A DNA stretch of 64,000 nucleotides from Halobacteriovorax sp. GB3 (GTDB lineage Bacteria; Bdellovibrionota; Bacteriovoracia; Bacteriovoracales; Bacteriovoracaceae), in contig NZ_JAQSLN010000001.1 of the NCBI RefSeq assembly GCF_028649655.1, forward strand, positions 186,001 to 250,000, in the 5' to 3' direction. The translations under genes were made by a program, and so were the position numbers. Under the pieces are notes generated by a model that saw only the letters and a program-made list of their open reading frames with translations, was not told where the DNA came from and made no database searches. Of the stretch, positions 16,171-24,178 are shown piece by piece. The stretch's first letter is position 1; the number at the start of each line of letters is the position of its first letter.

Positions 16171-16990
16171 CAATCGAAGTAACCATACAAGAACTAAACC
16201 CGATAGCAGAAACGTGACCTTCTTTTAAAACGACTTGGCCCGTACATTCTTTATAGCTATCGAGACTACATTTTTGTAGAGCCTCTTGTTTCGCACAGAG
16301 AATGGCCTGCTTTACTTCTTGGGTATTATTAGAGCAAGCTGGTCCATAGTAGGCAAGTGCGTGTTTTGCCTGACAGCTTCCGTAGTAGGGTTGGATATTT
16401 TTCTCTTTTAAGATCGATACTTGTTCGTCAAAGAATTTATTAAATTTGATCGAAGTCTTGTAGACATTTCTTTCATTATCAATAATTCCAAGATACTCAT
16501 GGAAAACGAGGCGAATTTTCTGAGAGATTGTCATCTCTCTCCAACGTTTTCTGCTAATAAGAATTTTCTTATCTTTTGGAAAGTTAAGGGCATCGACGAG
16601 CTGACCATTCACTTTAACATATTTCCCTTCATCAGAGTAGACGACCACTTCTTCAGTTGCCTTTAAAAAGGCATTGGCATCAATGATATTATTTTCTAAT
16701 TTAGTAAGTGATTTTGCCAATTCAAAACCAATTGAAGCGAATTCACTTCCATAGGAATCACCACCGTTTGGCCCATCGTTACCAAGACTTGCTTCGGGGT
16801 TGAATCCTCGATGTTCTTTTAGAAAATCAGTGAAGCTCTCAAGCTTTGTTTCTTTGTCTTTTTTATTCAACTTGGCTTCTGTATAAGCAGTGAGCCAGTC
16901 TGGTATTTCATTTGAATTGGTTTTTTGCTCTTCTTTAGCAAATGACAATTGTAGCGATAGGAATACGAGAATGAATAATAAATTTTTCAT
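16163..16990 (-). CDS. Exported protein in the TIGR02147 operon
   Basis: A 275-aa protein with a signal peptide (about residues 1-18, ending LSFA). A glycine/asparagine-rich stretch near residue 65 ([12 protein letters not shown]) and a C-terminal cysteine-containing domain (cysteines near SCQAK, ACSNN, LCAK, KCSL, ECTG and SSCM) are seen. [17 protein letters not shown] contains an HExxG-like helix, not a full HExxH. It overlaps the TIGR02147 regulator by 4 bp, so the two are co-translated. Function unknown; the pairing with that regulator is typical of Bdellovibrionota. Confidence 0.6.
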   Translation of the reverse strand: MKNLLFILVFLSLQLSFAKEEQKTNSNEIPDWLTAYTEAKLNKKDKETKLESFTDFLKEHRGFNPEASLGNDGPNGGDSYGSEFASIGFELAKSLTKLENNIIDANAFLKATEEVVVYSDEGKYVKVNGQLVDALNFPKDKKILISRKRWREMTISQKIRLVFHEYLGIIDNERNVYKTSIKFNKFFDEQVSILKEKNIQPYYGSCQAKHALAYYGPACSNNTQEVKQAILCAKQEALQKCSLDSYKECTGQVVLKEGHVSAIGFSSCMVTSIVK

Positions 16991-17775
16991 TGTAATTTCT
17001 CTTGGCTAATTTGTGTTAAAGGAAAAAGTTGAACACTTAGTGTGTATACCTCTTCTTGCTCATCCATACTTTCCAATTCTTCAGATAAATTTCTTCTAAA
17101 TTCTTTAATCTTTGAAATAGCGTATGGGATGTGTTTAGGATTGAGTGTAAATGTTGTCGATGAGATGCTTCTCTTATCAAAATCACATTCTTCCATTGAG
17201 TTACTGGCCTTCTTTAAAAGAGTCTTATTAAATTTCTTTCCAGCTTCAAAGGCAATGTCGTTATCTACGACAATTTTCAAAGGCTTTTGAGTAAATTGTC
17301 CCTTAGAGTTTTTCTCGATGACATCGAGACTTTTAAGTCTCGCCATGGCCGTTTTGACTTTATTTTGACTTGTTCCTAATCGATTGGCGATCCACTGAGC
17401 ATTCCACTGAAAGTTTGGAATTTCTGTAAGACTTAGAATCGCATAGTGAATCCAATCGGACATCATTTCAGATTGTTCCAAAGAAAGCTTTTGAAAACTC
17501 TCTTCAGGTGTTGGCTCTCTTTCAAGACCAAGAGCTAAGACTTCTCTAGTTTTTTTTGTAAGGACTTTGTTGTCTTTTACTTTCTTAGAAAAAGTATCTG
17601 TAACTCTTCTTTTTCCTTTAAAGATGAGGCTTAAAAGAGTGTGGCTTACGCCAAGATCTCTTGCAAAGGAGCGAAGTGAGTAGAGCTCATTTCTCCTTTG
17701 CTTGAGATGATATTCATCTTTAAGAACTTTTACTTTCTCATCGTGAATGTTGTAGTTTTCGGCAGTATTCATCAT
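16987..17775 (-). CDS. TIGR02147 / DUF4423 family regulator-like protein
   Basis: A 262-aa protein of the TIGR02147 family, abundant in Bdellovibrio relatives and Fibrobacter. Features seen: an N-terminal HTH (YSLRSFARDLGVSHTLLSLIFKGKR, about residues 30-55), the DWIHYAILSLTE segment that opens DUF4423, a second winged-helix part (IANRLGTSQNKVKTAMARL) and a C-terminal acidic/Leu-rich stretch. No signal peptide. It sits third in a four-gene operon with three exported proteins, overlapping the last by 4 bp. A DNA-binding role is inferred. Confidence 0.85.
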   Translation of the reverse strand: MMNTAENYNIHDEKVKVLKDEYHLKQRRNELYSLRSFARDLGVSHTLLSLIFKGKRRVTDTFSKKVKDNKVLTKKTREVLALGLEREPTPEESFQKLSLEQSEMMSDWIHYAILSLTEIPNFQWNAQWIANRLGTSQNKVKTAMARLKSLDVIEKNSKGQFTQKPLKIVVDNDIAFEAGKKFNKTLLKKASNSMEECDFDKRSISSTTFTLNPKHIPYAISKIKEFRRNLSEELESMDEQEEVYTLSVQLFPLTQISQEKLQ

Positions 17776-17778
17776 TGT

Positions 17779-18261
17779 CTAATTTAAAACCTTACAGTCT
17801 TTACCCTTGTGCTTATAAACAAACTCAGTCGGCTTGATCGCATCAAGTTTTTCTAGAAGAGTTTCATTAAAACAAGCTTCTGTTGGGTTTTCTTCACAGC
17901 GCTTGGCCATTGAATACATCGCCTTTTCCGAGAGCTTTCTCTGCTCACAGCTAACGGCGATTTGAATTTTGAACATTCTTAAGATGTATGGGCTCCATTG
18001 AGTACGTTTAAGATCTGTTTCTGTAGAAACGAGAACTTTAGAGCATTCATAATCAAAACCTTTTTCAAATCTTTGAGTTAATCTTACTTCGACATGATTA
18101 ATTATTTCAGTAAGCTTACTTGTACAGCGATTTTTTACATCGTATTTTGAGTCTCTTTTTTCGGATGATTCAATAAAGTCCCTATAAATAACTTTCATCT
18201 CTCCAGCCACTGAGCTTAGTGAAAGAAGAGCAATTGAAATTGCAAGTATCTGTTTTTTCAT
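17779..18261 (-). CDS. Exported cysteine-containing protein in the TIGR02147 operon
   Basis: A 160-aa protein with a signal peptide (about residues 1-19, ending SSVAG) and an AGGAGAAT Shine-Dalgarno. The mature part has six cysteines (RCTSK, ECSK, SCEQ, RCEE, ACFN, DCKV), suggesting disulfides outside the cytoplasm. Only 3 bp separate it from the TIGR02147 gene downstream. No family recognised. Confidence 0.6.
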   Translation of the reverse strand: MKKQILAISIALLSLSSVAGEMKVIYRDFIESSEKRDSKYDVKNRCTSKLTEIINHVEVRLTQRFEKGFDYECSKVLVSTETDLKRTQWSPYILRMFKIQIAVSCEQRKLSEKAMYSMAKRCEENPTEACFNETLLEKLDAIKPTEFVYKHKGKDCKVLN

Positions 18262-18328
18262 AATATTCTCCTGTTTCTTAATAGATGTAACATGGATTCA
18301 AATATTGGTTATTGAACATGTAAAAATG

Positions 18329-18661
18329 TTAGAATCCATAGCCGTGAACAGTGGCCTCGGCCTTACACGACTTGAAACCTGGGAATTCGAAGCTTGTCTT
18401 TTCGCTCACTTCCACAGCGACTTTTACACAGTCGATATTGTCATCGAGCTCACATTTGTTGAAGGCCTTCTCAAGTGCACACTGAGCAATTTCATGTTTG
18501 TAATAACGACTTCTTTGACAAGACTCATAAACGTTAAGTGGAGTACCGAGGCTACAGTTTTCTTTGTAAACTCTCTTTTTGTACATTGACTCAGCTGTGT
18601 CTGCTTTAGCGATTAAGCTGATTGATGATAGTGCCATGATTGTAATAAGTGCTAATTTCAT
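18329..18661 (-). CDS. Small exported cysteine-rich protein
   Basis: A 110-aa protein. The ATG at 18661 follows GGGAGAGAAA and begins a clear signal peptide (ending IAKA-D), which rules out the longer in-frame start. Five mature cysteines (ENCSL, ESCQR, QCALE, KCELD, DCVK) plus one near the end (KSCKA) resemble the spacing in the 160-aa neighbour and in the C-terminal domain at 16163, so the three exported proteins of this operon may share a cysteine-rich fold. Confidence 0.6.
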   Translation of the reverse strand: MKLALITIMALSSISLIAKADTAESMYKKRVYKENCSLGTPLNVYESCQRSRYYKHEIAQCALEKAFNKCELDDNIDCVKVAVEVSEKTSFEFPGFKSCKAEATVHGYGF

Positions 18662-18886
18662 TTTCTCTCCCTGTTGTTTTGCGTGTTGGTTACGCTTTGT
18701 AAGTTGGAGCGAATTTAGAATTTGTAACCGCGTTCGTCTAGGGGGTGATTTCACTAAGTGGTAACGGCCTTGTAACCGTGGCCATTTTTACACAAGTAGG
18801 AGTTATCATTTGGAAATCTTTACGAAAAGATCACTTATAGATGACTTATAATGGAGGTGATTGGCCTAATCTAAGCTTAGAAAAAG

Positions 18887-18922
18887 AAAGGATTAAAAAA
18901 AGGATTAAAAAAAGGATTAAAG
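18887..18922 (+). repeat. Three tandem 12-bp repeats overlapping the yghU ribosome binding site
   Basis: AAAGGATTAAAA is repeated three times (18887-18898, 18899-18910, and 18911-18921 with a G in place of the last base), ending directly at the ATG of the YghU gene. Each unit carries an AAAGGA Shine-Dalgarno; the last is correctly spaced. Copy number could vary by slippage and change translation. Confidence 0.85.
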
Positions 18923-19780
18923 ATGAAATCAAATTATACAGTACCCAAAGTTTGGAAAAATGACTCTGAAAATGGAGGTCAATTCGCCTCGATAAATAGA
19001 CCTACAGCAGGAGCTCGTTTTGAAAGAGAGTTACCTGTTGGAGAGAATCCATTACAGTTATATTCCCTTGGAACTCCTAACGGCGTAAAAGTCACTATTA
19101 TGCTCGAAGAACTTTTGGCCCTTGGAATTAAAGAAGCTGAGTACGATGCCTTTCTGATCAATATCGGTGAAGGTGATCAATTCTCTAGTGGCTTTGTAAA
19201 TATTAATCCTAATTCAAAAATACCAGCATTAGTTGATAAGAATAATGGTAATCCCATTTCTATTTTCGAATCCGGTTCAATTCTAATCTATCTTGCAGAA
19301 AAGTTTGGGCACTTCTTACCAAAAGATTTAAAGGAAAGAACTGAAGTCCTCAATTGGTTATTTTGGCAAGTCGGTAGTGGCCCATACATTGGTGGGGGCT
19401 TTGGCCATTTCTATTCATATGCTCCAGAGAAATTTGAATACCCAATTAATCGATTTACTATGGAAGCGAAAAGACAGTTAGATGTCTTAGATAAACAACT
19501 CGAAAAGACAACTTACATTGCTGGTGAACAATATTCAATCGCCGATATGGCAATCTTCCCTTGGTATGGTGCTCTTGTAAAAGGCAAGCTTTATGATGCC
19601 GGTGAATTTTTAGCCGTTCACGAATATAAGAATGTTTTGAGATGGGCCGATGAACTTTTAACACGTAAAGCGCTTTTAAAGGGACGCTTGGTTAACCGCT
19701 CTTGGGGTGATGAGGATCAACAACTGAAAGAAAGACATAGCGATCAAGATTTTGAAAATCTCAATTTGAAGTTTAAATAG
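18923..19780 (+). CDS. yghU: YghU-type glutathione S-transferase / disulfide reductase
   Basis: A 285-aa GST-family protein of the Ure2p-like Nu class. The N-terminal extension (FASINRPTAGARFE) is diagnostic of YghU/YfcG relatives. The thioredoxin-like domain (LYSLGTPNGVKVTIMLEEL...NPNSKIPALVD...FESGSILIYLAEKFG) precedes a helical C-terminal domain. E. coli homologues reduce disulfides using two bound glutathiones. The ATG follows three tandem repeats containing Shine-Dalgarno sequences. Its stop overlaps the convergent rhomboid gene by 8 bp. Confidence 0.92.
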   Translation: MKSNYTVPKVWKNDSENGGQFASINRPTAGARFERELPVGENPLQLYSLGTPNGVKVTIMLEELLALGIKEAEYDAFLINIGEGDQFSSGFVNINPNSKIPALVDKNNGNPISIFESGSILIYLAEKFGHFLPKDLKERTEVLNWLFWQVGSGPYIGGGFGHFYSYAPEKFEYPINRFTMEAKRQLDVLDKQLEKTTYIAGEQYSIADMAIFPWYGALVKGKLYDAGEFLAVHEYKNVLRWADELLTRKALLKGRLVNRSWGDEDQQLKERHSDQDFENLNLKFK

Positions 19781-20480
19781 AGTTATCATTTTCAGATGCA
19801 CCAAGTGCTTCTCGCTCATACTCGGGATCAATTACTGTGATAACACTTTTCCATTGTTCGAATGAATGAAGGTTTTTAGCGTTTAAATAGTAATAGAAAA
19901 GACCAGTAATCATTCCTAGAAGTAGTCCTACAAAGTGGGCCAGGTAACTCACATTTGGGCTAAGTTTTGTAGGAAAAAGAATGACGAGACCTACAATAAC
20001 AATCTTCATGATTCTTCTTGTTAGAGGGATATGTCTTTGAACTTTGAAATAGAGAATGAACCAAAATCCCCACAGCCAGTGAACAACTCCTGATGCGCCT
20101 ACGAGATGAGTTTTCTCTGGAAGATTTAAAATGACGATGAAGTTAATGATCGCACCACTGAGAAAGGCAACAAGGGGAAAGAGTTTTGCGCCAAAGTGAT
20201 AGTGAACATAGTGGCCCATTATGACGAGCATTAATGAATTGGAGAGAAAGTGCTCGAGATCTCCATGCACAAAAGTTGAAGTGAATAAGCGGTACCAATC
20301 ATTTTTTAGAAAAACATTTTCACCGGATGCAGCTAAAAGATGAGACCAATCCGAACCCCAATAGAGCGAACTCATTATATAACAAACGAGAAGTGTTCCA
20401 AGTGACCATGCAAGTGAATTGGGACTTGTTTTTTTAAGGCTTAGAAAATTACTTATGAGTTCTCTTTTAACTTCAATCAT
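19773..20480 (-). CDS. Rhomboid-family intramembrane serine protease
   Basis: A 235-aa membrane protein with six or so hydrophobic segments. The catalytic dyad is present: Ser130 in GASG and His182 in YLAHFVG. The conserved RLFTSTFVHGDLEHFLSNS segment in the loop/second helix also matches rhomboids. It should cleave membrane protein substrates within or near the bilayer. The gene stands alone and converges on yghU. Confidence 0.88.
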   Translation of the reverse strand: MIEVKRELISNFLSLKKTSPNSLAWSLGTLLVCYIMSSLYWGSDWSHLLAASGENVFLKNDWYRLFTSTFVHGDLEHFLSNSLMLVIMGHYVHYHFGAKLFPLVAFLSGAIINFIVILNLPEKTHLVGASGVVHWLWGFWFILYFKVQRHIPLTRRIMKIVIVGLVILFPTKLSPNVSYLAHFVGLLLGMITGLFYYYLNAKNLHSFEQWKSVITVIDPEYEREALGASENDNSI

Positions 20481-20805
20481 TGAAATAAGATGGGAGCGAT
20501 GTCATATATGTCAATATTTGAGGTGATTTTTAAAGATGAATTTGTATTAAAACAATCAGTTATAACTATATTAATAATATTATTAATAAAGATATCTTTT
20601 AATACGAATAACTGGTAGAGTGCTTCTAGAATAAAGTTTTTCTTTTCGTTTAAATTTTTCTTTTTCAAGTCAAGTCTTCAAACTAATCGCAAAATTTATT
20701 TCAAAAATTCAATTATGTGCCACAGAACTTTTCTGGATGGCATTTTCGCTAGTTCCTCTTATTCAATGAACTAGCGAGTTACATACAAATATCAAAGGAG
20801 ATAGT
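20481..20805 (+). promoter_or_regulatory. Non-coding region and structured leader of the second RRM gene
   Basis: A 325-base stretch, very A/T-rich on its left side, with no convincing gene. Near its right end are two hairpins: TGCCA-CAGAA with TTCTG-GA-TGGCA (20718-20742, ten pairs with a 2-nt bulge and a 3-nt loop) and TCGCTAGTTC with GAACTAGCGA (20746-20777). The RRM Shine-Dalgarno AAAGGAG is at 20794-20800. The layout parallels the first RRM leader at 7702-7798. Confidence 0.5.
20746..20777 (+). promoter_or_regulatory. Stem-loop 16 nt upstream of the second RRM ribosome binding site
   Basis: A perfect 10-bp stem (TCGCTAGTTC with GAACTAGCGA) and a 12-nt loop, ending 16 nt before AAAGGAG. 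Its counterpart before the first RRM gene is 7752-7778. Both stems centre on CTAG, though their flanking sequences differ. Confidence 0.6.
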
Positions 20806-21090
20806 ATGAGTAATAAGCTTTATGTAGGAAATTTATCATTTAACCTTCAAGAAGATTCTCTAAGAGAAACTTTCGCACAACACGGTAGCGTTGTTTCATG
20901 TAAAATCATTTCGGATAGAGACACTGGAAGAAGTAAAGGTTTTGCTTTTGTTGAAATGAGCTCTGTTCAAGAAGCTCAAGATGCAATCAGCTCACTAGAT
21001 GGTAGTGATCTTGATGGTCGTGGTCTAAGAGTTAGCGAAGCTAAGCCACAAGAAAAAAGAGAACGTGGTTTCAGCTCAAACCGTTGGTAA
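20806..21090 (+). CDS. RRM-domain RNA-binding protein
   Basis: A 94-aa single RRM protein with RNP2 (LYVGNL) and RNP1 (KGFAFVEM) intact and a short Arg/Ser-containing tail. AAAGGAG precedes the ATG. It is a paralogue of the protein at 7804 and heads the same two-gene arrangement, with a CarD-like gene 103 bp downstream. By family it binds RNA; cyanobacterial relatives respond to cold. The hairpins before its ribosome binding site suggest regulation at the mRNA level. Confidence 0.92.
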   Translation: MSNKLYVGNLSFNLQEDSLRETFAQHGSVVSCKIISDRDTGRSKGFAFVEMSSVQEAQDAISSLDGSDLDGRGLRVSEAKPQEKRERGFSSNRW

Positions 21091-21193
21091 TTGAAGCTCT
21101 TTAGCTAATTGATTCGAAGAAGGACTGTTATTTCTGTAATGATGGTCCTCTTTGAGCTTTTTTTCTTGAATTGAAGTCTCTATAAGGATGTGT

Positions 21194-21673
21194 ATGAGTA
21201 CTAAGAAAGCAATAGTTGGTCAGAATATTATTTGTGGAAGTATTGGTATTGGAAAAATTATTGATGTAGCTCCTCTACAAGATGGTGGTGAAGAATTTTA
21301 TAAAGTTACTTTTCCAAAAGAGAAGTGCATCAATTATTTTTCTATTACTAACGATAGCAATTATAGAGTTCTTTCTACTAAAGATGATATCGAAAAAGCC
21401 GTCAAAATTTTTAAATCTGATTTCGACGAAATTGAATACTCATCAACACAAGAGAGAATCAATTCTCAAAAAGAACTGTTAAAAGAGTCTGATGTTTTTA
21501 AACTCGCTGAAACTCTATCACTTCTTAGCCGTGAAAAGAATCTACACGCTCAAATCTCAAAACCTTATAAAGATTCACTAAGAACCTTTGTTGAAGAAGT
21601 ATCATTTGTTTTACAAGTTTCTAAAAATGAAACATATAAGTTACTAGGAATTGAAAAGCCTAAGAAAATGTAA
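21194..21673 (+). CDS. CarD/CdnL-like protein, partner of the second RRM gene
   Basis: A 159-aa protein. I use the ATG at 21194, since AAGGA overlaps the earlier ATG at 21188. The N-terminal part fits the CarD/CdnL RNAP-interaction domain: VGQNIICGSIGIGKIIDV, then FYKVTFP, NYFSI and YRVLSTKDDIEKAV. A helical C-terminal half follows. This copy is the more recognisable of the two. It aligns along its length with the 8139 protein. Family members bind the RNAP beta subunit at promoters; here the RRM neighbour hints at a transcription/RNA-fate link. Confidence 0.62.
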   Translation: MSTKKAIVGQNIICGSIGIGKIIDVAPLQDGGEEFYKVTFPKEKCINYFSITNDSNYRVLSTKDDIEKAVKIFKSDFDEIEYSSTQERINSQKELLKESDVFKLAETLSLLSREKNLHAQISKPYKDSLRTFVEEVSFVLQVSKNETYKLLGIEKPKKM

Positions 21674-21676
21674 GAT

Positions 21677-22168
21677 TTATGAAAGGTTGATGTGCTCGAT
21701 ACCAAGACCTTGGTTTTGAAACTCTTTTTTAAGAAATAAGTTCTTCACTGATCTTCCTGCAACAATGGAATTTGATTTTCCTTTATTGCTTTCTGAGAGC
21801 TTATTTGAAAATTCAATGACAGCACATGCATGACCTTTAAATATTCCAAAGGCAAAGTTTGAAAGATTGTCTTCTGTAATATGATGAGTTCTAAGTTTAT
21901 CTTTTTTTCCAAAAGCACTCGCAAGGAGCATCTTACTTATATCAGACTGCTCAACTGGCTTATTGTCGCGAATAATCTCATTTGCGAATTTAAGGTGTTT
22001 CAGTTTCATCTCTTCAACTTCGATACTGTAATTTTTAATAGTAAAATCAAAAGGGCAGTGAAGACAATTCGTTTTACAGCAGGTCCCTCTCTTTTTTAAA
22101 AATGCAGAGGTAAAGACGGTATCACCATCACTATTGATATATGTTAATTCGTTTTCATTTTCACTCAT
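21677..22168 (-). CDS. DUF5522-domain protein with C-terminal extension
   Basis: A 163-aa protein. Residues about 11-40 carry the DUF5522 pattern: VFTSAFLKKRG-TCC-KTNC-LHCPF, a compact cysteine cluster that probably binds metal. The remaining 110 residues are unfamiliar. The start is uncertain: the ATG at 22168 gives a natural N-terminus but lacks a Shine-Dalgarno, whereas an in-frame ATG at 22234 follows AAGGA yet lies inside the palindrome at 22222-22241. Function unknown. It converges on the CarD-like gene and is divergent from the propeller gene. Confidence 0.65.
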   Translation of the reverse strand: MSENENELTYINSDGDTVFTSAFLKKRGTCCKTNCLHCPFDFTIKNYSIEVEEMKLKHLKFANEIIRDNKPVEQSDISKMLLASAFGKKDKLRTHHITEDNLSNFAFGIFKGHACAVIEFSNKLSESNKGKSNSIVAGRSVKNLFLKKEFQNQGLGIEHINLS

Positions 22169-22222
22169 ATATTCACTGTCTTTGAAATTTACAATTTTGT
22201 AAAGAATAGATAGAAGAAATGG

Positions 22223-22240
22223 AGTTTGACACATCAAACT
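22223..22240. promoter_or_regulatory. Operator-like palindrome, copy 1
   Basis: AGTTTGACA-CAT-CAAACT, part of a perfect 8-bp dyad (GAGTTTGA/TCAAACTC, 4-bp gap). It contains TTGACA (22226-22231), a consensus -35 box, with a weak TACGCT -10 at 22250, facing the propeller gene at 22286. A near-identical 18-mer is found at 26693-26710. Confidence 0.65.
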
Positions 22241-22285
22241 CGTCCTTGATACGCTTTCCCAAATTCTATTTACTAGGAGAGAGAA

Positions 22286-24163
22286 GTGTTTCGTAATGCA
22301 CTATTAATACTTGGTTTACTCATTTGTTCTCAGACTTTTTCAAATGAAAAAATTGTCTTTTTAAAAGAGTCAGATAAAGGCGCATCTCTAACTGTTGTTA
22401 ACACGAAAACAAAAGTAGAAACGCTTATCGATGTTGGAAATTTGAATGTCATTTATCCAACAATTTCTACAGATGGAAAGTTACTTGCATTCTCTGGATC
22501 AAAAGATCAAAGAGAGTGGGCAATCTTTCTCTACGATCTTAAATCTAAGAAGATGACAGAAGTTATTCCTGCAAATGGACTGACAATTCAACCAAGCTTC
22601 TCTGGTAATACTCATAAAATGGCCTTCACAGCTCCAGTTGAAGGAAAAAATCAAATTCATATTCTTGATTTCAAAAAATGGCTACAAACAAAAGAATTAA
22701 GCATTGAAGTAATCAAGACTGATCTCCCTGCTTACTATCCGTATATGTCTTCTGGTGGGTTTAACGTTACTTTTCATCAAAGTCATAAAGTTGATGGAAA
22801 GAGCATTCAAGAAATCGCGATGTACAATCTTCAAGAAAAGAAATTGACTGTACTTAAAGATCAGAATGGACAGTCCCTTAAAGGAAAAGCGCCTTGTTTT
22901 AATCTCGATGATAGTAAGATTGCCTATGTCACTTCGATGGGAGATGACAAGTGGGCCGTTAATGAATTTAATATTGATAATAAAACGCTTCGAAATTTAA
23001 CAGCAGGTGAGTATAAGGACTATTCTCCACGCTATATTTCAAATGGAAGACTACTTTTTTCATCAAATCGCTCTGGTAAATTTAAATTTTATACTCGAGA
23101 GATGAATTCACAGGGACCAAATCAAGCTGATCTAACGATCCTTCACGAATCAGAGAGTAATATCTGGGACCCAAGAGCAAGTGGTGATCTTTCTTATAAG
23201 CAAAAACAACTTGAAAATATTGGGGGAGAGGAGCGATCTTCTTTTGGTGCCGTCTCTGTTGGTGATTCAATCTATGTTGTTGGTGGGCACAAAGGTTTTG
23301 AGCACACATATCCACCAGAATCATTCAGTAAAGAAGTCTATCGTTACGACTTAAAAAGTAACTCTTGGACAAGGCTTGCTGATAAAATTTCACCAGTTCA
23401 CGGTGTTACAATTTCTTATTACAACGGTTACATTTACGCCTTTGGTGGCTTTGCCTATTCAGAAAATTATAAACCAAAGTGGAAGTCATTAAAGACAATT
23501 GAGCGCTACGATATCGCACGTAATAAATGGGAAGTGATTGGAGAGTTGCCTGAGCCAAGATCAAGTAATGCTATTGCGACAATCGGATCTAAAGTTTATC
23601 TCATCGGTGGTTGGGATGCCACACCAAAACACATTGGAGATAAAGATGGAACTTTTCATCAATCGGTTGTTATCTATGATATGAAAACTGAAAGTGCTCG
23701 TTACGCTCTCTTTGAAGTTCCTGCTAAAGCAAGAAGGGCCTTCACTGCGGCAACAAGAGACGGACATATCATTATTGGTGGTGGAATCACTCAGGGTGGA
23801 AGACACTTTGATATGCTCGATGAAGTTTGGAGTATCAATCCTAAAAATGAAATTTTATGGACACGTCTTCCAAGCCTTCCATTCGCTAACTTTGCACCAG
23901 CGATGCTAAGCCTCGATGGAGAGCTCCATATGTTCGGTGGGATGAAACTTACAAAGACGGGTTATGGTTATGTTAATCATGTCTATAAACTCGATAAGAA
24001 GAAAAACAAGTGGCTTCACACGGGGCGCTTTCTAAAAGAGAGAAAAGGTTTTATTCAACCTGTTCAATTTAAAAACTATGCAGGACTTCTCGGTGGTCAC
24101 ACTTATGATCGTGTTGGAAAGGATGGGCCTGTGAGTACGTTTGAAATTTTTTACCGTAAATAG
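22286..24163 (+). CDS. Exported TolB-like plus Kelch beta-propeller protein
   Basis: A 625-aa protein starting with GTG after AGGAGAGA, with a signal peptide (about residues 1-18, ending QTFSN). Residues about 20-300 form TolB/PD40-type propeller blades (ISTDGKLLAFSGSKD, FSGNTHKMAFTAP, LDDSKIAYVTS, SNGRLLFSSNRSG). Residues about 315-625 are Kelch repeats (IYVVGGHKG, IYAFGGFAY, VYLIGGWDA, LHMFGGMK), each with the GG and the following Tyr/Trp. It is thus a fusion of two propellers in the periplasm or at the surface, probably a binding scaffold. Leads an operon with the pentapeptide and Nudix genes. Confidence 0.85.
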   Translation: MFRNALLILGLLICSQTFSNEKIVFLKESDKGASLTVVNTKTKVETLIDVGNLNVIYPTISTDGKLLAFSGSKDQREWAIFLYDLKSKKMTEVIPANGLTIQPSFSGNTHKMAFTAPVEGKNQIHILDFKKWLQTKELSIEVIKTDLPAYYPYMSSGGFNVTFHQSHKVDGKSIQEIAMYNLQEKKLTVLKDQNGQSLKGKAPCFNLDDSKIAYVTSMGDDKWAVNEFNIDNKTLRNLTAGEYKDYSPRYISNGRLLFSSNRSGKFKFYTREMNSQGPNQADLTILHESESNIWDPRASGDLSYKQKQLENIGGEERSSFGAVSVGDSIYVVGGHKGFEHTYPPESFSKEVYRYDLKSNSWTRLADKISPVHGVTISYYNGYIYAFGGFAYSENYKPKWKSLKTIERYDIARNKWEVIGELPEPRSSNAIATIGSKVYLIGGWDATPKHIGDKDGTFHQSVVIYDMKTESARYALFEVPAKARRAFTAATRDGHIIIGGGITQGGRHFDMLDEVWSINPKNEILWTRLPSLPFANFAPAMLSLDGELHMFGGMKLTKTGYGYVNHVYKLDKKKNKWLHTGRFLKERKGFIQPVQFKNYAGLLGGHTYDRVGKDGPVSTFEIFYRK

Positions 24164-24178
24164 TGATTAAGAGAAGAG

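Noticed and set aside
16163-16990. Metalloprotease motif in the 275-aa exported protein (FHEYLG)
   Set aside because: The second histidine of HExxH is missing (HEYLG), so no zinc site can be claimed.
20477-20668. Small minus-strand frame between the rhomboid and RRM genes
   Set aside because: Asn/Ile-rich product typical of AT-rich non-coding DNA, no Shine-Dalgarno.
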